Source: Centroberyx gerrardi (Eukaryota > Chordata > Actinopteri > Beryciformes > Berycidae). Taken from it: 64,000 nucleotides of DNA. Below, piece after piece: positions 35,886 through 46,400 of this stretch. The position numbers and the translations under genes were made by a program. The stretch is from NCBI RefSeq assembly GCF_048128805.1, contig NC_135999.1, forward strand, positions 25,096,659-25,160,658. Reading direction: 5' to 3'. The stretch's first letter is position 1; the number at the start of each line of letters is the position of its first letter. The notes beneath the pieces were generated by a model that was given only the letters and a program-made list of their open reading frames with translations, had not been told where the DNA came from and ran no database searches.

Positions 35886-36739
35886 CTCTGGTCCCCTCCC
35901 CTGCCACCAAATTGCGTCACTCGCACGCCTAACCAATGTATCACGAGACTTTGAAATACAATCAAATATTCCTTGATAAACATACATAGATGCACATATA
36001 CACTATTAATGGAGTGTAGATTTATTCTGACCTTTATAATATGTGATTATTGGGGAGGCTGCTGCGAAATTCCTAGTGTAAATGAATAAAGGCCAATTCT
36101 AAACGAAAAATCACTACAATATTCACATTATATCCCTATACGGACTTATTTATCTGTTTGTGCTCAATAGTGAGTTCATCGTATTTTATAGTATTTTTAA
36201 AATCTCCTATGATATCACTATAATGTTGCTGTCATATTCCGGACTTATTGGGACAATATAGTTTTGCTGTGACTTTCTATATTAGTCACCAACTATGATG
36301 TAAATTAACTAATATTCAAGTAGAGTGTACAAAAAAAGAATAGCTTAGGGCTTAGAAGTTAATGTAATCAGTGAGTCCGTTTTTGAAAGCAAAATTTGAA
36401 ATGACTGGCATGCAAAAATGCGATAATATCTAGGAGCCTGCTGTGCATGTAATGATTGACAACATAATACTCCTCAAAAACTCATGATTTCCTTTTATTT
36501 TACTAATAACCCTTACAAAAAAGAACCACGTGAATCCTTAAGTGCATTTTAGACATAAGCAAATATTACACTATTATAATATTCTATTATATTTCAGGCA
36601 TTCCATATGAGACAAATGGGGAAACAAAAGGTTGTCTTGAGTTTATGAGGGTGAATTGTCCCTTGAATCGCCTCCAGATGGCAGTAAAGCACCGCACCTG
36701 GAAACCAAAGCACAGAAGAAGGTCACGTGATTCTCACGG

Positions 36740-36784
36740 AAGTGTTGGCTTGACAACCGCTGTAATCTTCGCCTGGTGCTAAAG
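36740..36784 (+). other. bbip1: Predicted non-coding first exon of bbip1
   Basis: A donor (AAAG then GTGGGA) sits at 36784/36785, and the next acceptor (TTTCAG) ends at 37944, before the exon carrying the ATG. No ATG lies in the exon part I can define. The transcription start is not determined; it is likely within or just after the E-box/ETS cluster. Confidence 0.45.
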
Positions 36785-37968
36785 GTGGGATTTTCCAATA
36801 TTTAGATAATGTTTTGATTAAGGTTATTCGAGCATATACAATAATAGAATGATATCGATGTGTAGTGTTAGAAGTAGTAACTAGCGCTAACAGCTGATAT
36901 CAGCTGAACTGATATTGGCAAATTAGCTATTTGTTTACTATATCAGTGCTAACGGTAAACCTAGCTAACGTTACCTTTAAGCTAGTTGGCCATAACGTTG
37001 CCAGTGTCTGCTTTTAAGTTAGTCCTATCACTCTGTCAGTCACCTAGCTGTAAGGATAACTTATAACGTTAATGTAATCAGAGCAAGATACTGTTACCTA
37101 ACGCTGCATCGAAACCATCATGTTGAATAGAGTGAAAAAATAAATTGGCAATTGCAATTGTCCTCAAATACGTTTGGCTACCCCAGTGGTTAGCATAGTA
37201 TCGTCAGACTCATGAGTGAACATTCAACATATTGTAATATAATGGTCCATAGATACAAACGAGAGGACAGCAGTGATGCCAGTTGTCAGATTATGACCAG
37301 TGTGCGTAAAGATGGCGGCTTCCATGATTTGAGATGAAATGTTTTTCTAAGTCCTATTTTTTATCTGACCACAAATATGTTGGGTTTTTTTTTGCTCTTC
37401 TGTGTTTCTGTTTTTTGCCTCTGTATTTCTGATTTTTTAATCACTTCACTTTACTTCTATGTTTCATCATTGTGCAATTAGATATACTAAACTAAATAAA
37501 CTGCAGACCAAGCTCGTGCCCCAGACAGCATCCTCATGCCTCTTGGTAGTTTGGAAATGCTGGGAAGATGCACTGTGCGACAGGATGGGAGGCTAGAATG
37601 ATGTAAATGATGCTACCACCACTATGTAGTGGAGTCCTGCATTTCATGGATATGTTACAATGGTTCATGGATATGTCAGTTCAATTCACCATTCATTATC
37701 AATGGAGGAATACCCAACATATTTCCCATTCAGTATTAATGGAGCAGCACCTATCTTGATGATCTTTCAAATCTTTGGTTTCTAGCCTTGTGAGAGAGCG
37801 GCCTACATTCACAAATACAGAGTCAACTGTCCTTACCCTTTAGAATAACTTTTGAATTGTTGAATTCAGTGCTATTCCCCAGTTAATTCTAGCTAGGAGA
37901 TAAAAATGCTAACGTAATAAACTAATTTGTCTTGCTACCTTTCAGCAATTACACACTCAGAAGACACA

Positions 37969-39147
37969 ATGCCTGAAGTCAAGTCAATATTCAGAGAAGT
38001 TTTGCCTAAACAAGGTTAGTACAGCAGCCGTTAGCTATTTGGCCAGCAGTAGTCACAAACAACGGTGTGTTTGTTGGTCCCACTACAACATGGGAACTGT
38101 TTGCGCTCACAAAACCAGGCACTGGGTTCTCAGTGTTGTGTGCTGCCTCTTCACAGTCTCTTTCACCAGCTCACCACCACTGCCATTGTTGCAGTATAAA
38201 CAAAGTTGAGATGTATTAAGTTGTGAAACAGGCTCAGTACCAACAGCTGGATTGCACAGTCCAGCTGCAGTGTTAAAACTGTAATGCCTTTTACATGTAC
38301 CAGTAGCACTAAGCACCAGATGTGTGGGAAAGGACAAAATATCCCATGTAGTGAGACAAATCTGACTGTACCACTAGCACTGATGTGTAAAAACTGACCG
38401 TCAGTACTACAGAAAATAGAGAATTGGTGAGCATTGGAGCCATTTGACACTGCTGAGAACCAAGAAGCCTACAAATGGAACAGATTGGACCCATTGCTCT
38501 GTTTTGTGACTTTCCATGTACCATATAGGGGCTTGCAGGCTACTTGTATGCTGCAAATTTAAATTAGCTACAGGCCTGCTTGGCACTCATGTTGATAAAT
38601 GTTTATGCTACTTATTTGAAAAAGAGTAGCACTTGCAGTACTGAGAACAAATATTTATTAGTAAAGCCGACGCGTTTCGGCACGTGGCCTTCGAATATTT
38701 GTTCCCAGTACTGCAAGTGTTGCTGGAAGTTACTCTTTTTCAGTGTTAGCTGCCCATTCCAAGCACCTTGTCAGTGGTGTTGTGCCATAACACTTTTTCA
38801 TCTTCTGCTACTTATTTGAAAAGTCTATTTGGAAAGAAAACATTTGTATTTGTATTGTGCTGGAGGCTTTTGTGAAATATGGCCATAATCCAACCAAATC
38901 TCTTTTAAACATTCTCTTTGCCAAGTTTAGTTGTACGACTGTGATCAATTATGGCGGTGTTGACGTCTCTTTGTTTTTTCTGGCAATATCCACAGGGCAG
39001 CTTTCCATGGAAGATGTTCCTACCATGATTCTGTGTAAGCCCAAGCTGCTCCCTCTCAAGTCAGTCACTCTAGAGAAACTGGAAAAGATGCAGATGGAGG
39101 CTCAAGAGGCCGTCAAACAGCAGGAACTGGCATCGAAGGAGCAGTAG
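37969..39147 (+). CDS. bbip1: BBSome-interacting protein 1 (2 coding exons)
   Basis: Exons 37969-38014 and 38996-39147 (GT-AG, phase 1) encode 65 residues. BBIP1 (BBIP10/BBS18) is a tiny subunit of the BBSome, the coat that moves membrane proteins through primary cilia; it is also linked to microtubule acetylation. Conserved phrases are [12 protein letters not shown] at residues 4-16, then [10 protein letters not shown] and TLEKLEKM. The C-terminal third is a Gln/Glu-rich helix. The length fits the shorter human form, which starts at the Met before AEVKS; no upstream in-frame coding exon is visible. The gene is head to head with shoc2 and tail to tail with pdcd4, as in human. The 981-base intron holds a foldback repeat. 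Confidence 0.95.
38619..38740. repeat. Foldback repeat in the bbip1 intron
   Basis: Two arms of about 38 bases sharing AGTACTG and CAAATATTT words are inverted around a loop that contains GACGCGTTTCGGC. It resembles a short foldback MITE. It ends about 255 bases before coding exon 2. Confidence 0.75.
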
Positions 39148-39463
39148 AAGCCCAATGGAGGAGAATTGGGAGAGACTCCCAATGGAGTCAAGTCATCACA
39201 ACAGTTTCTTTAGATGGATGGCAAAAATCCAGCGCTAGCACTGTTAACATATCAAGTATCCCTATGGACAGTTAAGTGCAATCCTGTTAAGTTATTGTTA
39301 AGTGTTACATAAGGCTGAAGTGTTGCTAAACTGGAAGAAACCTCCCACCCCCGAGGTTCCAGAGGGATAATCCTTTTGCCCGGTCCTAACCACATTTTGA
39401 CCAAGAGTCTTGCTGTAGGTGGATGGGAGGTCTAGCTCATTAGGCTACTCATTTTTGCTTTTT

Positions 39464-39469
39464 AATAAA
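39464..39469 (+). terminator. bbip1: bbip1 poly(A) signal
   Basis: AATAAA, 317 bases after the bbip1 stop. It is the first canonical signal in the right orientation. Confidence 0.75.
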
Positions 39470-39765
39470 AAGGTTCAACTTTGAATGATCAGTGTCATTA
39501 GTAGGGCTTAGACTTACAGGTCAATTTCTTCTACATGGTTGGATTGTAATATTACAGTTGCATGTTGTAGCAATCTACTGTAATTTGGCATAAAATATAC
39601 AAAAAACAAAATCTCTGCTCAGTTGTTTTCTTTTTAAAAGGTAAAATAGGCAACCTCCCTAAGTTAATAAGGGCAGAGCAAAAAGAACTTCAGTCTCAAC
39701 ATTTGGGTTCCAGTGTTAATATTCTGACATTCACAAAACACAAGTCTTAGATTATTTAATAGTGA

Positions 39766-39771
39766 TTTATT
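39766..39771 (-). terminator. pdcd4: pdcd4 poly(A) signal
   Basis: AATAAA on the minus strand about 650 bases after the pdcd4 stop. It faces the bbip1 signal about 0.3 kb away. Confidence 0.7.
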
Positions 39772-40190
39772 GAACAAACAAGGAGCAATACTTGGTACAT
39801 TTCACAAACCAGTATTCCCCAAATATAAAAATAAACACTCTGAACACCATTTTGTGAAATTATCCCAACTGGTATTTTTTTTTTTTGCACTGTACTATTG
39901 TCTTGTTGCCTTCAGTAATGACATCTTTGTGTGATTTAAAGGGTAAAAAGAAAAAAAAAGTCAAGCACAGCATAGAAACAGCAGCCAGTTAGGGAGCCAG
40001 TATTGCTTTGAACCAACGTGCCCCCCTTAGTTTGTTTTACCCTGTTATAAAGCTCTTAACACAAACCAGTCATTTCTGTACAAACACTGCTTTCTAGAAA
40101 ACAGAAAAGGAGTGGCAGTGAAATCAAGAAAATACTCTACAAAAAACAACATGGAATGACTGACACTGAGAGGTGTGGCACTTTATAGGT

Positions 40191-40198
40191 TAGCTTAT
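40191..40198 (-). promoter_or_regulatory. pdcd4: miR-21 8-mer target site in the pdcd4 3' UTR
   Basis: The mRNA strand reads AUAAGCUA, the perfect complement of miR-21 bases 2-8 plus A1, about 220 bases after the stop codon. PDCD4 is a classic miR-21 target in mammals, with its site likewise early in the 3' UTR. The site is seen; its use in this species is inferred. Confidence 0.75.
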
Positions 40199-40418
40199 GT
40201 CATATATTGAAACACCTTGGAAAAAAGTGATCTACTTGTCTTCAATTTTAATAGAAAGTGCCGTTTTTTTTTTTACCCCACCCCTGTTTCAGAAATGTAC
40301 ATTCATTTGACTGTTAGAAGGGAAAAAAATAGTACCCGACTATTATGACAAAAATACGCCAAGTAAAAAGTAGCTTTTTCCTCCACTTTTCGGGAAATCT
40401 GGCACATAAAAGGGCTCC

Positions 40419-43400
40419 TCAGTAGCTTTCAAGTTTCACGCGACCGCCGTCTCCCTCGCTCACAAATCTCTTTCGGCCCCTGAAAAGAGAAAAAACAAAC
40501 AAACATGCAAGTTATGGTAAACACAAGAGCACTTGTTCATTTGCTTTTAACCGATTGGTTGAAATATTTAAGGATGTGATTACAAACACAAAACATAAGG
40601 GAAAACACCCATCTCCTGTCAGAAATGAGTGTGAGTTGTGTGTCTGGGGAAAAAAAAATATCCCTGCATATTTTAATATTTTCTAATCCAGTATGTGCAC
40701 TTACCGACAGGGACAAAGATCCCTTAACTTTTCATCAATGACTCCCGCACTGAAACTCTGGTCAACAAATTGCTCCAGGATGAAGTACGCTCGAGGGACA
40801 TCGATGTTGATTTCAACAATGTCCATGTAAACTCTTTCATAGCCCTACACACACACAAAAAAAAAAGACATTGATGGTATATTGAGCGGTGTCTTGCAAT
40901 AGGCCTGTAAACAACTGAGCTGTTGCAAGTAGATGGCTGGCTAGATGCGTGACTGTAACACCAGGTGGCGCTTTACCCTTCTCATTTGGTCCACAGTGAT
41001 GATGGAGGACACCCAGAGAAATTTCAGTAGCTGCAGAACCATTTTGAATGTTTTCTCTCCTTTGGATTCCAAGACCATGATGATTGCCTGAGGAAAATCA
41101 GATAGATATTCACAACCTTGGATAAATACTCATAACCTTTGTGTGTCTGCTAGTAGCAAAGCAAAGCAAGATTATATTCATCAATTTCATGATAACTAGA
41201 TGCAAGAGGAGCTCGCACTCACCAATGGAAAAAAAAACCCTCCTCAAACTGAGATATTGGAATACAAAAAACACGTATATTCCACACCAGACCAACTACA
41301 TACTGTATGTATGCAACATATCTAAATGTATGTGTATATGTGTAGACTGATGTAAAAAGCACACCCATACTCATCATGTCTTCCATTCCTTATGCTGATT
41401 CTCTACAGCTGTTGTGCCCCATGTACTGTCTTTGTACTGCAAAAACATTTTGCACCGTTACACCTGAGCACACAGCATTTCGTTGGTGGGATGTAGAATA
41501 AACATGGTCTTGTTGTATTCCAGTATCTCAGTTTGAGGAGGTTTCTTCCATTGGTGAGAGCAAGCTCCCCTTGCCACTGGAATTTGCACCTACAGCACCG
41601 GTTGGTGCTGTAGGTGCAGATTCACTGTGGACTGTTTTTTACCCACCAATTTCAGCACAGTCTTTACCTCATAGACAAACTCGTGGTGGAAATGAGGAAC
41701 CTCCAGGTCTCTCAGGCATCGTTCAGCCTCCTTGCTGTCTCCAGACAGGATGTACTCCTTCAGCAGCAGGTTCATCTGACGGGACAGAACAAAGATGATG
41801 GCAATAATTAACCTATGATAATAAGAAGAAATGAGGTTTGAAATACACTTTTTCTTGCAGCTACAAAGAGCTGTGAAAACAGTATATTAGACAATCAGCT
41901 ATAATAAAAGGGAAGGCTTGCACTGCTAGCTCTGTTAAAGCTCTCTCAGCAGAAGAAGAGGTGTTATTACCAATCACTGCACCACACCCGGTGATCTTAA
42001 AAATCCCCTGTCCTCAAAAGCGGTAAGCCAGAGAGGTAAAACTCTAAAGAACTAAAAACAGTCATTTGGTGTAGTGCATTAGAGGGAAAAAGACCTGAGA
42101 ACTCTTTTACTTAAACAAAGAGTGCTGCATCAATAAAATTTGGAGCAGCGTTTGCACAGAAATTACTGATTCATATAAAGAGCTTTATAACACAAAATTT
42201 TGATGGTTCAACAATCATTAGTCCCACTGCATTTGAAAAAAAAAACAAGTATATATGAGACAGGTTACATTACATTACGTCATTTAGCAGACGCTTTTGT
42301 CCAAAGCGACTTACAATAGTACATTTTGTCAACAGTAGTGAAACCAACTGTGCATCACAGTCTTCATCAGTTAAGACTTTTAATAGGAATAAGTAGCATT
42401 CGTTGACATTTTTTTTTTTTTTTTTTTAAGTTTAAGAAGGGTAAGAAGATAGGTTAGTTCAAGAAGGGTCCAGGTGTAACCTGAAGATCAGGTTATCAGA
42501 CAACCATGGCTGATAGAAGTTTGGCCTGCTTGGTGTCCTCTCCAGTCTGCCTCTTGTTTGACCTCTGACCTCACCTCTTTGATGAGCTGTGTGACAGGTC
42601 TCTGGCCCCCGCCCGTCCCCCACAGGTTGTCTATGCGAAGACCTCCCATACTCATCTTCAGCAGCACCGCTGCCCGGTCCAGTGCCGCCCTGCAGGAACA
42701 AAGACACGCAAGGTTTGTGGGGGGGGGGGGGGGGGGGGGACAGCAACATCCCCTTATCACATTCCAACTTTAATTTTTGCTACATTCATTACTAGTCCCT
42801 CTTCCCAACTTGCAACTGATTGTGCCGCTGTGTGTAAAATGCAAAATTTTTTCCACACATACTGTATGTTAAATAATCCTTGCAATATCCTAAAATCTTT
42901 CCCTATCTCTTTAATAATTTCTGATTCTTATGGACCTGCATAAGTCCAAACCTCAAAGAGAACATCAGAGTCTCCTGCTCTTGCACACCCTCACTGCTCT
43001 ACCTGAAGAAGTAAACTATCCCTATACATGGTTCATTTAATTAAACGTACTTTGTCTCATAGAGAGGCTTGCTTACACAATCTCTTCATCGACTAAAGCA
43101 CTCTCCACCACCAGCTTGAGCAGTCAATATGATCCCACCCACGGACAGCCTGTTAAAAAACCCTGACATAATCTCTGAAGATTTTCATGATTGCAGCATG
43201 AAAGGAAAAAAAATGGAAGTATGGGCGCGGGGGCTTGGCAAACAACAGCGTACCTTGCGTGTTCACAGTCAACTCTGCCTTTGTAGCCCTCGATGTAGCT
43301 CTTGGACAGGATTTGGTCTTTGACAGCCCGCGCGATGAACTGGCCCACCAGCTGGAAGGCAAATACAAGAGGGGGGGAAAATGTAAACAATCCAAAACAA

Positions 43401-46400
43401 ATTGCATAACGCCTCGTCAGGCTGGGGAGTGACCCTCCCAGAGAGCACAGGTCAAGGGAAGCTTGACTCATCAGGTTCAAGCCTCTGTAGGCCTGGTATT
43501 TTGCTTGCCAAGTTTGCTGCGCAGTCAAAATAATCACAGAGGACTTACTGTGTGTTACCAGGAAATCAAAAAGGTGACAGATTTGGACTGCAGCCACATG
43601 TCATGGGCCTAACTTTCATGCATGATTTAAATACATTTGGCAGCTAAAATATAATCTCTCTCTCTCTTTTACTCAAGGGTGCTGCAAGTTTGCACCATGG
43701 AATAAACATTTACAGATGATTAGGAAAACGGTGTGGCATTTGCTGTGAAAATCTTGTTAAGTAAACTGGCAAAGACTTGCAAATATTAACAGGTCTTACT
43801 TCTGAATTGTCTGTGTGATGCGTCATAGAAACAACACGTAAATAACTTTCATTTTGAAGGACTGGAGGCCCCTCAAAACCACTGACAGGACAGATGACTG
43901 ACAGTGGCCTCATGGGCACGTGTGTGTGTATGTGTGTTTGTTTACAGTAGTATGGGCCAATGATTTAGGGAAACGAAAGAGCTGGCTTTGCTCTTCTGGT
44001 CTGGACAAAGCCTGCGCTCGTCAGCGGCCATTGTTTCTGTACAGACGAGAGGCAGCTCCATCTCATCTGACCTGTGGCTGTGGCTAGACTGGCAGGCACA
44101 TGAGGAGAAAGAGAGGAGTGTGCAGTGTATGTGTGTGTGTGTGCAGTTTGAGAGTGGGAACCAGAGGGAGAGAGGTGGGGGCAGGGCAGAGGCATAATGC
44201 CCCTTTAAAACAACAGAGAAATGAGAGTGGGACAGAAATGACAGAGCGAGAGAAAGTGAGACAGTGTGAAAGGAGGGGTGGGGAGAGGAGGATGAATAAC
44301 CCTTTTAGCCTCCTACGCTGAGCTAGCATTTTGCCGGCGCAGAGAGACAATGGCCAGAGATCTCATGTCTGTGCAGGCTGAAAGGAAAGAGCTGAAATAC
44401 ACACGCTAGTTCACCCACACACACGTCAAACCACAGTGTTCTTCCCCTGCGCTCCGCCGCAGACAGTGTGAAGGTTTAACATGAGCAAACACCTCACACA
44501 GAAACGATACTTTCAGCTGACGTGCCTGAAGAGTCTTTTGTGTTTACTGTAATGGGACTAGCTGTCGGGTGAGCCAGCGCTCCAGAGTCACCACTTTCAT
44601 AGCAGATGCCTAAACATGATTACCTAAACATGAGTTAACTGCAAAATTGAAAAGAGGAGTGCGCATGCACCGTGGGATAAAAGAGGGAATGAGCAGTTAC
44701 AGTTCTTTCCATAGATCATGCTTATAACTTTCCGTGTTCCCAAATTTTTTCCCCATTCAAGGGCCACAGAAATATTGTCATGGATATTCTCAATCTTGCA
44801 TTCCTTACTATTAATTGCTTGCGATGTCGGTAATTTGGGAATCAAAGCATTTTATGCACTGTTGCAATCATTGTAAGTTGCTCTGGATAAGAGCGTCAAC
44901 TAACTGCCTAAAATGTAAAAAAATAAAAATGTATATTTAGGTGTACATATGCTCTTTGGTAAAAATGTCACCACAGCGCCCTGTAACACGCCTTTTTTCA
45001 GGTGGCCCCTCAATACTGGAGTGGTGATCAGTATGTCTACATGTTCTAGATGATAACACACAGATATAATCTCCAAAAACATACATGAGAAAAAGGATGG
45101 GGACAGCCGCAGGTGTTTGCTTTGTGTAAATATTATGCGCAGTACATGCAGATATTTGCCTTCCTGAGCAACTGAACTATATTCTCTCTGAACAACAATA
45201 CATACAGTACAAACATATGAGGGTGGCCAATTCACTAAATTCGAAATATGACTTGCATCATGAGATTGCAATTAACATAAATGGCAAAGCCTTTGGACTT
45301 TTTTTTCTTTTGCAAATTGGTAACTCCAGCATAATATTTCCAATTAAATTTTTGATTTTTTAAGAAAATCCACATCCTTAACTCACTGAATTTAAAGTGA
45401 ATTATCCTCATGTTTTATATACAAGCAGTATAACATGCATACAGACATTAATAAAACGTTCATTAACAACTGTACTTGCTCACTGAACTGCAGGCGTACA
45501 CACACACACACACACACACAAATCTCCAATCCCTTTCAGACTACCCACCTGCGGAGCTCCGGGTGTGTCCAGCACCAGATCTGGGAGCTCTTGGAGCAAC
45601 CTGTCGAAGGAGCTTTCCACGTCACCGCGGGTCAGAACGGGCCCGCACAGGTCGGCCAGCAGCCTGGAGGTGAGCTCCCGGTGGCTGGCCTTGGCCTCCA
45701 GGGCCAGAGACACCGCCAGCGAGGGCACCCCGCTCCGCATGGGGCCCAGGTTCAGCTCCCCCAGCAGCTCCTGGAGGTGGAAGAAGGTTTTAACTTGGCG
45801 CAGGCTTAATCTTTAAGCATGCAGTCTTATCTTTTGATTCACATTATTTTTACAGTAGGGCTGAAAGATATTGACAAAAAAATCTAATTGCAATTATTTC
45901 ACAGAATATTGCAATTGCGATGTAAACTGCGATTCATATCATCACAAGTTTTCCTTGTCATACATTTTTTAGAACTTTAAAATTGTTTAAGGAAAAGTGA
46001 AAAAAAATAGATGTCAGTGTGCAGGATTTACTGAGTTTGATGAGTTTAGAAATTAACTTTGTCTGATTAATTGTTCAGCACTATTTCATAGCACTTTATG
46101 AAAAAGCAGTTTGGCATGAAAAGTGCTCTACAAATATGGTTATTCTGTGTAGATTAGAATTTCAGTGAGAGATGAGGACGAGTCTATTGACAGGCTGTTT
46201 CCTGCAGGATCTGAAGCACTTACCGCTACTTCATTTGTGTCGCCATGCTCAAAGTACTCTTGCACTATGGGGGTAACAGTCTTCTCAAAGTCCCTCTCAT
46301 CCAGCGGAGGGACCACTGTCTCATACACACAGTTTTCCTGTCAAACACAACAAAGGGGGCATTGACAAGAAATAATTACCACTGCTTTGGATCGCATTCC

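Larger units (their letters stand above)
35280..36785. promoter_or_regulatory. Divergent CpG-type promoter region of shoc2 and bbip1
   Basis: The predicted first exons of shoc2 (minus, ending 35830) and bbip1 (plus, ending 36784) lie head to head about 0.9 kb apart. CpG-dense sequence fills 35.3-35.9 kb, and a CCAAT box lies at about 35932. At the bbip1 end are TCACGTGA (36723-36730), CGGAAGT (36737-36743) and an X-box-like GTTGGC-TT-GACAAC (36744-36757). There is no TATA box, as expected for broadly expressed genes. Confidence 0.6.

Noticed and set aside
45435-45816. Plus-strand frames near 45.5-45.8 kb
   Set aside because: Antisense shadow of the pdcd4 exon 45770-45549.
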